Shown: positions 7,932-16,981, counted from the first letter of the stretch. The stretch is DNA of 64,000 nt from Thioclava pacifica DSM 10166 (GCF_000714535.1 NZ_AUND01000012.1:496001-560000); one strand, 5' to 3'. Notes: a model not told the origin generated them from the sequence alone. Made by a program: numbers and translations.

Positions 7932-8753
7932 ATGTTCAAAGCAGATCGCAGCAATTCCACGCTTGGATCGACCTTCAGCCTGCTGGAGCTCATCTATCAC
8001 GCCACTGTTCGCAAGCTGCGCCAATCGCATGGCAATGCGCTGGTGGGCCTTTTGCTGAACATGGTGCAGACGATCCTGCTGATCCTGACCTTTTACATCA
8101 TGTTCGGCGTGCTCGGTCTGCGCGGCAATTCGGTGCGCGGCGATTTCCTGCTCTACGTCATGAGCGGGATCTTCCTGTTCCTGACCCATACCAAGACCAT
8201 TGGCGCCGTGTTCGGGGCAGAGGGGCCGACCTCGGCGATGATGAAACACGCGCCGATGACCACGGCGATCTCGATCTCGGCGGCGGCGCTGAGCACCCTC
8301 TATATCCAGATGCTCTCGATGATCACGGTGCTCTTCATCTACCACGCGGCGTTTCACCCGATCGAGATCTACGATTGGGTCGGCGCCTTGGCGATGATGC
8401 TGCTGTCATGGTTCGTGGGGCTTGCGATCGGGCTCGTCTTCCTTGCTGCGAAACCCTGGGCACCGGATGTGGTGGGCGTGATCCAGCAGATCTACAGCCG
8501 CGCGAACATGATCGCTTCGGGCAAGATGTTTCTCGCCAACAACCTGCCGCACAAGATGCTCGTGCTGTTCGACTGGAACCCGCTGTTCCACACGATTGAC
8601 CAGGCGCGCGGCTATACCTTCATCAATTACAACCCGCATTTCTCGAATTGGCACTACCCGCTCTATGTCGGGCTGGCGCTCTTGATGATCGGGTTGATGG
8701 GCGAATTCTACACGCGGCAATACGCCTCGCTGAGCTGGGGCGCGCGGCGATAG
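7932..8753 (+). CDS. ABC-2 type polysaccharide export permease (KpsM/Wzm-like)
   Basis: 273 residues with about six hydrophobic segments (near 36-58, 70-88, 113-140, 148-172, 180-190 and 235-260), the layout of ABC-2 export permeases such as KpsM. The N-terminal amphipathic start (LLELIYHATVRKLRQSHGNALVGLL) is typical of capsule exporters. It is divergent from cysQ with 128 bp between the starts. No ATPase partner (KpsT type) lies beside it or elsewhere in the window, which is unusual for this family. It is followed by an SH3 protein 12 bp downstream. Substrate inferred from context. Confidence 0.82.
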   Translation: MFKADRSNSTLGSTFSLLELIYHATVRKLRQSHGNALVGLLLNMVQTILLILTFYIMFGVLGLRGNSVRGDFLLYVMSGIFLFLTHTKTIGAVFGAEGPTSAMMKHAPMTTAISISAAALSTLYIQMLSMITVLFIYHAAFHPIEIYDWVGALAMMLLSWFVGLAIGLVFLAAKPWAPDVVGVIQQIYSRANMIASGKMFLANNLPHKMLVLFDWNPLFHTIDQARGYTFINYNPHFSNWHYPLYVGLALLMIGLMGEFYTRQYASLSWGARR

Positions 8754-8765
8754 TAGGGTGAGGCC

Positions 8766-9380
8766 ATGAAACGTCTGGTCCTGATCCTACCGCTTGTCCT
8801 CATGGCTCTCGCCGCGCCCGCCTCGGCCGAGAGTTTCCCCTTCTATGCCAATGTGACGGGTGTCGCGGCCAATGATGTGCTCAACATCCGTGCCGAGCCC
8901 TCGGCTTCGGCACCGATCGTCGGGGTCATCCCGCCCGGCACCACGCTGATCGAGATCACGGGCGCCTCGCAGGATGGCAAATGGCGGCGTCTGAATGCAG
9001 GCGAGCAGTCGGGCTGGGTCTCGGCGCGCTATCTCGATCCCGAGCCGATGCCGCCGTGGTGGACCGAGCGCGTGCCGCTCTTCTGCTACGGCAACGAGCC
9101 GTTCTGGAGCGTCATCTACGAACCCGGCCTGCTGACCCTCGAGATCCCCGGTGAGGAACCGCACAGCCTTGGGATCGAATGGAGTGGCGCGCCGCAGAGC
9201 GGAGCGTTCGAAACGATCGGCTGGAAGATCCGGGGCGACGGGGCCGAGGGCTTCACGGTTCTGCGCAGCCGCGAATGCTCGGATGGGATGAGCGATCGGC
9301 AATATGCGATCGGGATCGATTTCTTCCTGCGCACGCCCGAAGAAGACCTCGTGTTCACCGGATGCTGCGCGTTGAACTGA
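8766..9380 (+). CDS. Periplasmic SH3-domain protein with COG3650-like C-terminal region
   Basis: 204 residues. A signal peptide (residues 1-21, ending APASA) is followed by a bacterial SH3 domain at about 25-85 (NVLNIRAEPSASAPIVGVIPPGT-type core and GWVSARYL). The rest has CYGNEPFWSVIYEPGLLTLEIP, resembling the COG3650-type envelope domain, and four cysteines likely to pair in the periplasm. The SH3 part suggests binding to peptidoglycan or protein. It starts 12 bp after the permease gene and ends one base before the stop of the convergent LacI-family gene. Function unknown beyond envelope association. Confidence 0.75.
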   Translation: MKRLVLILPLVLMALAAPASAESFPFYANVTGVAANDVLNIRAEPSASAPIVGVIPPGTTLIEITGASQDGKWRRLNAGEQSGWVSARYLDPEPMPPWWTERVPLFCYGNEPFWSVIYEPGLLTLEIPGEEPHSLGIEWSGAPQSGAFETIGWKIRGDGAEGFTVLRSRECSDGMSDRQYAIGIDFFLRTPEEDLVFTGCCALN

Positions 9381-10409
9381 TCAGGGCTTGCGGATCGTCT
9401 CGCCGGGTTCGAGCACCGGCTCCAGCTCGATCACCTCGCCGCCGATCATGCCGCTTTGCGACCGCCCCGCGATGATCTGCGCGGCCTTCTTGCCGATCTC
9501 GCCGCGACAGGCATCCATCGTGGCGAGCTGCACCGAGAGCCCCTCGAGAAGCTCGAGCCCGTTGAACCCGGCCAGCCCGATCTTGCCCGGAACGTCGATC
9601 CCGTTGTCACGGCACCACAGCAGGCCACCCGCGCCGATCATGTCGTTCGAGTAATAGAGGAAATCGAGATCCGGCGTGCGCTTCAGCATCGCCTCGGTCA
9701 TTTCGCGCCCCTTCGCCAGCGCCGAGCCGCCCGCGTAGAACTCGGTATCCGCGAGTTCGATCCCGGCCTTCGCGAGCCCTTCCTTGAAGCCTTCGAGCCG
9801 TTTGCGGGCACGGTGATCCTCCGGCATCTTCGTGCCGAGGAAGCCGATCTTGCGATAGCCCGCGGCGATAATCGCCTCTGCCATGTGCAGGCCGGCACGG
9901 CGATGCGAGATGCCGACGACCGAATCCACACCCTCGCCATCGACATCCATGATTTCGACAACCGGAATGCCCGCGTTTTCCAGCATCGCACGGGCAGCCG
10001 GCGTGTGCTCGAGCCCAGCGATGATCACGCCCGAGGGCCGCCAGGAGAGCATCTCGTAGAGAACCTGCTCTTCCTTCTCGGGCGAATAGTTGGTCACGCC
10101 CACGACCGGCTGGAGCCCGGTATCCTCAAGTTCGTCGGAGATCGACGAGAGCACTTTCGGAAAGACGAGATTCGAGAGCGAGGGAATGATCACCGCCACG
10201 AGGTTCACTCGCTGCGAGGCCAATGCGCCCGCGATCTTGTTGGGCACATAGCCCAGCGTCTTGGCTGCGTGGAGCACTTTCTCGCGCGTCGCATCGGAGA
10301 CATCGCCGCGATTGCGCAGCACGCGGCTGACCGTCATTTCCGAAACGCCCGAGGCTTCGGAAACGTCGCGCAGCGTCAGGGGACGGCGGGAGTCATTGGG
10401 ACGGGACAC
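9381..10409 (-). CDS. LacI-family transcriptional regulator (GntR-gluconate-like)
   Basis: 342 residues. An N-terminal LacI helix-turn-helix (LTLRDVSEASGVSEMTVSRVL, residues 11-31, with hinge ALASQRVNLVAV near 62-73) is joined to a periplasmic-binding-protein-like effector domain. The pattern is close to gluconate-type repressors of the LacI family. It starts at GTG with AAGGA eight bases upstream. Two imperfect palindromes with LacI-type central CG lie 25-85 bp upstream, so autoregulation is likely. No sugar operon is next to it, so its targets lie elsewhere. Confidence 0.92.
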   Translation of the reverse strand: MSRPNDSRRPLTLRDVSEASGVSEMTVSRVLRNRGDVSDATREKVLHAAKTLGYVPNKIAGALASQRVNLVAVIIPSLSNLVFPKVLSSISDELEDTGLQPVVGVTNYSPEKEEQVLYEMLSWRPSGVIIAGLEHTPAARAMLENAGIPVVEIMDVDGEGVDSVVGISHRRAGLHMAEAIIAAGYRKIGFLGTKMPEDHRARKRLEGFKEGLAKAGIELADTEFYAGGSALAKGREMTEAMLKRTPDLDFLYYSNDMIGAGGLLWCRDNGIDVPGKIGLAGFNGLELLEGLSVQLATMDACRGEIGKKAAQIIAGRSQSGMIGGEVIELEPVLEPGETIRKP

Positions 10410-10434
10410 GGCGGAGATCCTTCATTTTCATTCT

Positions 10435-10449
10435 TGTTAGCGCCAAACA
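10435..10449. promoter_or_regulatory. Weaker LacI-family operator candidate
   Basis: TGTTAGCGCCAAACA shares the left half TGTTAGCG with the stronger site at 10481-10494 and has the central CG typical of LacI-family operators, but its right half is imperfect. It lies 26 bp upstream of the regulator start. Confidence 0.4.
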
Positions 10450-10480
10450 TTTCCCTTGCGCAAGCGGATGATGCTCCATA

Positions 10481-10494
10481 TGTTAGCGATAACG
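10481..10494. promoter_or_regulatory. LacI-family operator candidate
   Basis: TGTTAGCGATAACG is an imperfect palindrome (TGTTA..TAACG around a central CG) very like the gluconate-repressor operator class. It sits about 72 bp upstream of the LacI-family gene and fits autoregulation. Only the sequence pattern supports it. Confidence 0.55.
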
Positions 10495-10576
10495 GCATCC
10501 GGGCCAGACTCCAAACAATCCGGCGGCCGGCCAAACTGGACCCGCGTGTAGACTCCGATCGCGGTGACAGGTTTCA

Positions 10577-10613
10577 AAAAGGGGATGCGGTGGGCCAATA
10601 CGCATCCCCTTTT
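10577..10613. terminator. Strong 13-bp hairpin, terminator-like on both strands
   Basis: AAAAGGGGATGCG (10577-10589) and CGCATCCCCTTTT (10601-10613) pair perfectly around an 11-base loop. T runs follow on either strand (TTTT on plus, TTTTT on minus). No annotated gene ends here: the LacI gene points away to the left and the tRNA starts 59 bp to the right. It could end a short transcript starting near 10490, or shield the tRNA or regulator from read-through. Confidence 0.65.
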
Positions 10614-10672
10614 CATTTACTGCGCTCCCGACTTGCACAGACGTTGCTTTGACGGCATCAAAGGCGCTGCGT

Positions 10673-10749
10673 GGTCCCGTGGCTCAACTGGATAGAGCAG
10701 CCCCCTCCTAAGGGGCAGGTTGCAGGTTCGAATCCTGCCGGGATCACCA
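10673..10749 (+). tRNA. tRNA-Arg (anticodon CCT)
   Basis: A complete cloverleaf of 77 bases including the encoded CCA: acceptor GGTCCCG/CGGGATC (one G-T pair), D stem GCTC/GAGC, anticodon stem GCCCC/GGGGC with loop CTCCTAA (anticodon CCT, reads AGG), T stem GCAGG/CCTGC with loop TTCGAAT, discriminator A. A strong terminator follows 12 bases after the end. Confidence 0.97.
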
Positions 10750-10760
10750 GTGAAAACGAA

Positions 10761-10785
10761 AAAGGCCCGCGAATTGCGGGCCTTT
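10761..10785. terminator. Terminator after tRNA-Arg, shared with the convergent gene
   Basis: AAAGGCCCGC (10761-10770) and GCGGGCCTTT (10776-10785) form a perfect 10-bp stem with loop GAATT. It ends the tRNA transcript and, with AAA/TTT edges on both sides, probably also ends the minus-strand carboxynorspermidine synthase gene, whose stop is at 10805. Confidence 0.85.
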
Positions 10786-10804
10786 CGTGTTTCTGGCGGT
10801 CCGA

Positions 10805-12052
10805 TCAGATCTCGGTCCAGGCCTTGTCCTCGCCGCCCAGACCGCCGACGAGAACGCGGGTTGGCAGGCCGATCCGGTCGAGCTGGGTGAAGAAGGGTTT
10901 CGGGTCGAGCTCTTCGACGTTTTTCATCGTCTTTGCGTCCCAGTCGCCTTGGGCGATCAGGATCGCCGCCGCGACCGGCGGCACGCCCGCAGTGTAGGAG
11001 ATGCCCTGCGAGCCGACCTCCTCATAAGCCTCTTTGTGATCGGCGACGTTGTAGACGAAATACTCCACGTCCTTGCCGTCCTTGGTGCCCTTCACAAGAT
11101 CGCCGATGCAGGTCTTGCCCGTGTAGTTCGGCGCGAGCGAGGCAGGGTCGGGCAACACGGCCTTCACCACTTTCAGCGGCACGACTTCCAACCCCTCGGC
11201 GGTTTTCACCGGTTGCTCGGACAGAAGGCCGAGGTTTTTCAGAACGGTGAAGACGTTGATGTAGTGATCGCCGAAGCCCATCCAGAAGCGCACATCGGCC
11301 TGCGGATAGTTGGTCGCCAGCGAATGCACCTCGTCATGGCCCGACTGATAGGCCTGCGACGGGCCGACGACGGGCAGGTCCCATTTGTGGCCAGAGGCGA
11401 ACATCGACGTCTCTTTCCACTGCTGGTCTTCCCAGTAATAGACGGTGCCGGTGAATTCGCGGAAGTTGATCTCGGGATCGAAATTGGTCGCGAAATACTT
11501 GCCGTGATTGCCCGCATTGATGTCGACGATGTCGATCGACTTCACCTCATCCATCTGGTCGATCGCGAAACGGGCATAGGCGTTCACCACGCCCGGATCG
11601 AAGCCCGCGCCGAGGATCGCGGTCACGCCCTTCTCGGTGCACAGTTCACGCTTCTTCCACTCGTAATTGGCGTACCAAGGCGGCGTTTCGCAGATCTTGT
11701 CAGGCTCTTCATGGATCGCGGTGTCGATATAGGCAGCACCCGTCTCGATGCAGGCGTCGAGCACATACATGTTCACGAAGGCAGAACCGACATTGATCAC
11801 GATCTGCGCGCCCGTCTTGCGGATCAAATCCGCAACGGCGGCCGTGTCGCGCGCGTTCACCTGGTGCGCCTCGAACGTGCCCTCGATTTTCATCGCGCCC
11901 TTCTCATGCACGCTCTCGATGATCGCGTCGCATTTCGATTTGGTGCGCGAGGCGATGTGCAGATCGCCCAGGATGTCGTTATTCTGCGCGCATTTATGCG
12001 CCACGACCTGGGCGACGCCGCCCGCTCCGATGATGAGCACGTTCTTTTTCAC
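10805..12052 (-). CDS. Carboxynorspermidine synthase (saccharopine dehydrogenase family)
   Basis: 415 residues. An N-terminal Rossmann fold (VLIIGAGGVAQVVAHKCAQ, with GAGGVA at 9-14) and a saccharopine-dehydrogenase-like C-terminal domain match carboxynorspermidine/carboxyspermidine dehydrogenases. These condense aspartate semialdehyde with a diamine using NADPH, in the cytoplasm, giving carboxyspermidine or carboxynorspermidine. The decarboxylase gene lies immediately upstream (50 bp gap) on the same strand, so the two steps of this polyamine route are encoded together. Whether the product is spermidine or norspermidine depends on the available diamine. Confidence 0.93.
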   Translation of the reverse strand: MKKNVLIIGAGGVAQVVAHKCAQNNDILGDLHIASRTKSKCDAIIESVHEKGAMKIEGTFEAHQVNARDTAAVADLIRKTGAQIVINVGSAFVNMYVLDACIETGAAYIDTAIHEEPDKICETPPWYANYEWKKRELCTEKGVTAILGAGFDPGVVNAYARFAIDQMDEVKSIDIVDINAGNHGKYFATNFDPEINFREFTGTVYYWEDQQWKETSMFASGHKWDLPVVGPSQAYQSGHDEVHSLATNYPQADVRFWMGFGDHYINVFTVLKNLGLLSEQPVKTAEGLEVVPLKVVKAVLPDPASLAPNYTGKTCIGDLVKGTKDGKDVEYFVYNVADHKEAYEEVGSQGISYTAGVPPVAAAILIAQGDWDAKTMKNVEELDPKPFFTQLDRIGLPTRVLVGGLGGEDKAWTEI

Positions 12053-12102
12053 TTCGGCTGTCTCCTTTTCGACAGGACAGGGGAAGGGGGCGCGAAAGGC
12101 CC

Positions 12103-13197
12103 TCAGGACAATGAGGCGCGGTAGTCCTCATAGGTGAACTCGCGAATCCGGTCGATGCTACCATCTTCGCGGCGGATGGCGATGGCGGGCATGGCCACGC
12201 CGTTGAACCAGTTCTTCTTGACCATCGTGTAACCGGCGGCATCCGCGATCGAGATCCGGTCACCGATCTGAAGCGGCTTGTCGAAGCGCGCCTCGCCGAA
12301 GATGTCGCCCGCGAGGCAGGTCTTGCCCGCGATCTGGTATTCGTGTTCGCCGTGTTGCGGCAGTTTCGCGGTCTCGCGATAGATCAGCAAGTCGAGCATA
12401 TGCGCCTCGATGCTGCTGTCGACGATGGCGATCTTCTTGCCGTTGTCGAGGATGTCGAGCACCGTCACCTCGAGAGAGGCCGTCTGCGTGATCGAGGCTT
12501 CTCCGGGCTCCAGATAGACTTGTACGCCGAAATCATCCGAGAACTTCTTCAACCGGTCGGCCAGATCGTCGAGCGGGTAATCGGCGCCGGTGAAATGGAT
12601 GCCGCCGCCGAGGCTCACCCAGTTCAGTCGTTTCAGGATATCGCCGAACTCCGCCTCGATCCGCGACAGCTGATGATCGAAGAGCGCGAAATCCGAATTT
12701 TCGCAATTGTAGTGGATCATCACGCCCGAGATGCGATCCATCGCCGCTTCCAGCCGCTCGGTATCCCATTCGCCCAGCCGCGAGAAGGGCCGCGCCGGGT
12801 CCGCCAGATCGAAACCCGAGGTCGAAAACCGCGGGTTCAGACGCAGACCACGCTCGATATGCGCGGCCTTCTCGCCAAAGCGATCGAGCTGGCTCAGCGA
12901 GTTGAAGATGATCTTGTCGGCATAGCCGATCGCCTCGTCGATCTCGTCATCCGACCAGGCGACCGAATAGGCATGGGTTTCCTTGCCGAATTTCTCGCGC
13001 CCCAGATGCAGCTCGAAGAGCGAGCTCGACGTGGTGCCGTCCATGTAAGGCTTCATGATGTCGAAGGCCGACCAGGTCGCGAAACATTTCAGCGCCAGCA
13101 GGGCTTTCGCGCCGGAGCGCTCGCGCAGACGTTCGATCTTGCGCATGTTATCGCGCAGACGTGCTTCGTCGATCAGGTAGAAGGGCGTGTCGGACAT
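12103..13197 (-). CDS. nspC: Carboxynorspermidine/carboxyspermidine decarboxylase
   Basis: 364 residues from the ATG at 13197, which has GGGGGAG as ribosome binding site; a longer frame upstream lacks one. This is the alanine-racemase-fold, PLP-dependent decarboxylase of the alternative spermidine pathway. The PLP lysine is K37 in ALKCFATW, and SLGGGIHFTGADYP and YLEPGEA are the other PLP-contact motifs. It removes CO2 from carboxy(nor)spermidine made by the product of the downstream gene. Spermidine made in this way is tied to biofilm growth in several bacteria, which is general knowledge and not shown here. Confidence 0.94.
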   Translation of the reverse strand: MSDTPFYLIDEARLRDNMRKIERLRERSGAKALLALKCFATWSAFDIMKPYMDGTTSSSLFELHLGREKFGKETHAYSVAWSDDEIDEAIGYADKIIFNSLSQLDRFGEKAAHIERGLRLNPRFSTSGFDLADPARPFSRLGEWDTERLEAAMDRISGVMIHYNCENSDFALFDHQLSRIEAEFGDILKRLNWVSLGGGIHFTGADYPLDDLADRLKKFSDDFGVQVYLEPGEASITQTASLEVTVLDILDNGKKIAIVDSSIEAHMLDLLIYRETAKLPQHGEHEYQIAGKTCLAGDIFGEARFDKPLQIGDRISIADAAGYTMVKKNWFNGVAMPAIAIRREDGSIDRIREFTYEDYRASLS

Positions 13198-13259
13198 GGC
13201 TCCCCCGCAGGTCAACAGACCCTGCGATATAGGGCGCATGTAACACTGACGCAACCGGA

Positions 13260-13964
13260 TCAGTCGACGCGGATCGCGTCCTTCGCGACGCTAAGCGCAT
13301 AGCCCTTGCGGGAAATGTTGCGCACGAGAAGCTCGCTGACGAGCTGATTTCCGAGGCTGTCACGCAGCCGCTTGATCCGGGTCGCGCCCGCCGCCTCGTC
13401 GCAATCGGCCTCGTTGCGGCCGGAGATCATCGCCTCGATCTGCGCGCCGGTCAGGATATCGTCATCCATCCGGGCCTCGGCCAGAACCGAGAGCGTTTCG
13501 ATCGCGGCCGGGGTCAGGCTGAAGGCCATGTCGTTGAGCATCACCGCGTTCTCGCTGCGCAGGATGCGCAAGGACTGCACCTCGATCCCGGCGCGGCGAA
13601 TCTCGGTCATGCGCTTGTTCAGCCCGATCAACAGCAGCAGGAAGATGATCGCGGCCAGCAGAAGCGCGGCGGCGAAGATCAGCAGGATGAAGATGATCAC
13701 CCGGTAATTCGCCAGCACGTCCGAGAACGCCGTGCCCGATTGCGCGAGCACCTCCAGCAGCTTGATCTCCGCCTGCGAGGTCAGGTTGTCGTTTTGCACG
13801 AAGATCTGTTCGACGCGGGCGTTGAACGCATCCGCGTCGGGGAGTTTGGCAAACAGGAAGCCCGCCGTGATCGCGAGGATCGCGACCACCGCCACGACCC
13901 CGGCCAGGACCGCGCGTGAACCCAGCCGCAGGCTGTCAGTAACGGAGGAAGTATTTTCCGGCAC
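13260..13964 (-). CDS. Membrane-anchored winged-helix DNA-binding protein
   Basis: 234 residues. Two membrane segments (about 18-38 and 88-115) flank a 50-residue loop that should face the periplasm. The cytoplasmic C-terminal part (about 145-230) looks like an OmpR-type winged helix: an LTPAAIETLSVL start, then TRIKRLRDSLGNQLVSELLVRN and a closing ISRKGYALS, the usual recognition helix and wing. That makes it a ToxR/CadC-like membrane-bound regulator with the opposite domain order. It overlaps by 29 bp the preceding small secreted-protein gene. The signal it senses and its targets are unknown. Confidence 0.6.
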   Translation of the reverse strand: MPENTSSVTDSLRLGSRAVLAGVVAVVAILAITAGFLFAKLPDADAFNARVEQIFVQNDNLTSQAEIKLLEVLAQSGTAFSDVLANYRVIIFILLIFAAALLLAAIIFLLLLIGLNKRMTEIRRAGIEVQSLRILRSENAVMLNDMAFSLTPAAIETLSVLAEARMDDDILTGAQIEAMISGRNEADCDEAAGATRIKRLRDSLGNQLVSELLVRNISRKGYALSVAKDAIRVD

Positions 13965-14217
13965 TGGCTTTCCTTTTCTCCAAACCTTCGGGCCCGAATG
14001 TGGAGAGGACCGTCAGCAAGGTCCAGCCCGCAGCCTCGAGCCTCGGCGCCAATTCGCGCGCCGCGGCCTTTTTCGAACAGGCCGAGTCCGAGACCTGCGC
14101 GACGCCATATTGCAGCTGCAACGGGTTGTCGCGCTTGGCCTTGTAATCGGCATAGCACTGGGCCTGAGCGGCCGAGGCAGAGGCGAGAAACGCCAATATG
14201 AGGAATGCGTGTTTCAT
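13936..14217 (-). CDS. Small secreted protein of unknown function
   Basis: 93 residues. Signal peptide 1-20 (MKHAFLILAFLASASAAQA) and then a short mature domain with two cysteines (C21 and C47) that may form a disulfide. The C-terminal half (ELAPRLEAAGWTLLTVLSTFGPEGLEKRKASAGKYFLRY) suggests a small alpha/beta fold. Its 3' end overlaps the start of the membrane-anchored winged-helix gene by 29 bp, so the two are translated from one message. A periplasmic partner of that regulator is possible. I do not recognise the family. Confidence 0.7.
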   Translation of the reverse strand: MKHAFLILAFLASASAAQAQCYADYKAKRDNPLQLQYGVAQVSDSACSKKAAARELAPRLEAAGWTLLTVLSTFGPEGLEKRKASAGKYFLRY

Positions 14218-14386
14218 GCCGCTCACGCTGCGCCCAAAGCCGCTGTTATTCAATAGCCGAAGGGGGTTGCGGGTTCTGTTATCGGATATCAACCGCCCGT
14301 TATTGCCTGACTCCACCGCCTCGCCGCACGGTCCTCCCATCGACTTATCGCGGCCCTGGGGGGCTGCCCGACCGGAGGACCGAAAG

Positions 14387-14935
14387 ATGAGCTTCAAGTC
14401 AAAAGCGACTGCGCTTTTCACCGCCACCACCGTCGCGCTGGGCACGATGGCTGCAAGCACCACGCCTGCCGCCGCGCTTGGCGACAAGGACCGTGACACG
14501 CTCGCCATTTTGCTCGGGATCGGCGCTGCGGCACTGATCATCGACTCGATGAACGATGACCAGAAGAAACGGCGCACGCAACCCGCGCCGGCCTACATGC
14601 CGCGCGAGACCTGGAAGCAGCGTCAGGCTCGGCTCGAGCGCGAGCGTATCGAGCGTGAACGCCGCGAGGCGGAGGCGCGCCGTGCCCGCGAACGGGAACG
14701 CGAGCGTGACCGCTATGGCCGCGACCGCATCCATCTGCCCGCCTCCTGCGTGCAGAAGGTGAAGACGCGCAATGGCTGGGGTGAGGTCGTCTCGGCCGAT
14801 TGCCTCGACCGCCACACGCGCTCCCGCCTTCCGCGCAATTGCGCTTTCACCATCAAGACCGGACGCCACGACACCGAGACCGTCTATGGGCGCAACTGTC
14901 TCGAGGATCAGGGTATCCGGCTGTCGCGGCGCTGA
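14387..14935 (+). CDS. Exported protein with an Arg/Glu-rich helix and C-terminal cysteine domain
   Basis: 182 residues from the ATG at 14387 (CGGAGGAC upstream). A signal peptide (about 1-33, ending TTPAAA) is followed by a short hydrophobic stretch (LAILLGIGAAALIID), then an extremely charged helix (about 80-120, repeating ERERIERERR-type blocks). The C-terminal 70 residues have four cysteines in two CVQKVKTRNGWGEVVSADC / CAFTIKTG...YGRNC units, probably two disulfides. Similar small proteins are common in Rhodobacteraceae and have no known function. A strong terminator follows 36 bp after the stop. Confidence 0.75.
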   Translation: MSFKSKATALFTATTVALGTMAASTTPAAALGDKDRDTLAILLGIGAAALIIDSMNDDQKKRRTQPAPAYMPRETWKQRQARLERERIERERREAEARRARERERERDRYGRDRIHLPASCVQKVKTRNGWGEVVSADCLDRHTRSRLPRNCAFTIKTGRHDTETVYGRNCLEDQGIRLSRR

Positions 14936-14970
14936 ACATAAGGCAGACGTCATCAAGAACGTCGAGCAGC

Positions 14971-14999
14971 GGGCGGAGACCACGGGTCTCCGCCCTTTT
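14971..14999 (+). terminator. Rho-independent terminator
   Basis: GGGCGGAGACC (14971-14981) and GGTCTCCGCCC (14985-14995) form an 11-bp stem with loop ACG, followed by TTTT. It ends the transcript of the charged exported protein and isolates rnhB. Confidence 0.92.
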
Positions 15000-15071
15000 C
15001 ACATTGTGCCTTGGGGTGATCTCAAGAATGCGGCGCTTGATCGCTGCGCCGATCCGGTGCATCCCCGAACG

Positions 15072-15707
15072 ATGGTACAGATCCCCGATTTTTCTTTCGA
15101 AGAAGCCGCCCTTGCCCGTGGTCTGACCCGTATCGCGGGCGTTGACGAGGTCGGTCGCGGCCCGCTCTGCGGTCCGGTCACCGCCGCGGCCGTCGTGCTC
15201 GATCCCGCGCGCATCCCCGACGGCCTGAACGACTCAAAGAAGCTCTCCGCGAAGCGCCGCGCCGATCTGGCCGGGCAGATCATGGAAAGCGCGGATTGGT
15301 GCGTCGCGCATGCCAGCGTCGAGGAGATCGACGAGATCAACATCTACCACGCGGCGCATCTTGCGATGTGCCGGGCGGTCGCGGGGCTTGCGCAGAAGCC
15401 CGATCACGTGCTGGTCGATGGCAACCGAGTGCCGCGTGATCTGGGCCTTTCAGCCGAGCCGATCGTGAAGGGCGATGCGCGTTCTCTGTCGATCGCGGCA
15501 GCCTCGATCCTGGCGAAAGAGGCGCGAGATTTGCTCATGGTGGATTTGGCGCAACAGTATCCCGGCTACGGCTGGGAACGGAATGCGGGCTACCCCACGA
15601 AGGACCATTTGCAGGCCCTTCTAGATTTAGGGGTTACCCCCGTTCATAGACGAAGCTTCAAGCCTGTCCACAATATCTTGTGCCAAGCAAAAAGTGTAAC
15701 CCCTTGA
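15072..15707 (+). CDS. rnhB: Ribonuclease HII
   Basis: 211 residues starting at the ATG at 15072; a longer frame upstream crosses the terminator and is not believed. It cuts RNA in RNA-DNA hybrids and removes single ribonucleotides from DNA. The family signature GVDEVGRGPLCGPVTAAAVVL is at about 23-43, with D25 and E26 as the first two metal ligands, then VDGN (D near 117) and the C-terminal GYPTKDH. The next gene, ccrM, lies 103 bp downstream on the same strand, a pairing that is common in alphaproteobacteria. Confidence 0.96.
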   Translation: MVQIPDFSFEEAALARGLTRIAGVDEVGRGPLCGPVTAAAVVLDPARIPDGLNDSKKLSAKRRADLAGQIMESADWCVAHASVEEIDEINIYHAAHLAMCRAVAGLAQKPDHVLVDGNRVPRDLGLSAEPIVKGDARSLSIAAASILAKEARDLLMVDLAQQYPGYGWERNAGYPTKDHLQALLDLGVTPVHRRSFKPVHNILCQAKSVTP

Positions 15708-15744
15708 TTCAAAAAAGAAATTGACGGCGAATCACCTTTGACTC
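15706..15744. promoter_or_regulatory. Three GANTC methylation sites in the ccrM leader
   Basis: GATTC (15706-15710), GAATC (15729-15733) and GACTC (15740-15744) lie within 39 bp upstream of the methyltransferase that recognises GANTC. The second and third sites surround a TTGACG-like element. In Caulobacter, methylation of GANTC sites in the ccrM leader feeds back on its transcription, so the same may hold here. Confidence 0.7.
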
Positions 15745-15798
15745 ATCTTTGAAGCCATAGATCGGCACAAGCCGGCATCCCCCGAGGCGGGCAGTTAA

Positions 15799-16914
<1,116 letters not shown>

Positions 16915-16981
16915 GGCCAGCCCTCCGCGATATTCAAAAGTTACCGCCGGTGTCCGAGGGCCGTCCTGGGACACAGCCTTG

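Noticed and set aside
10633-10661. A promoter for tRNA-Arg starting at TTGCAC (10633)
   Set aside because: At spacings of 16-18 the -10 position reads CATCAA or close to it, which is too far from the consensus.
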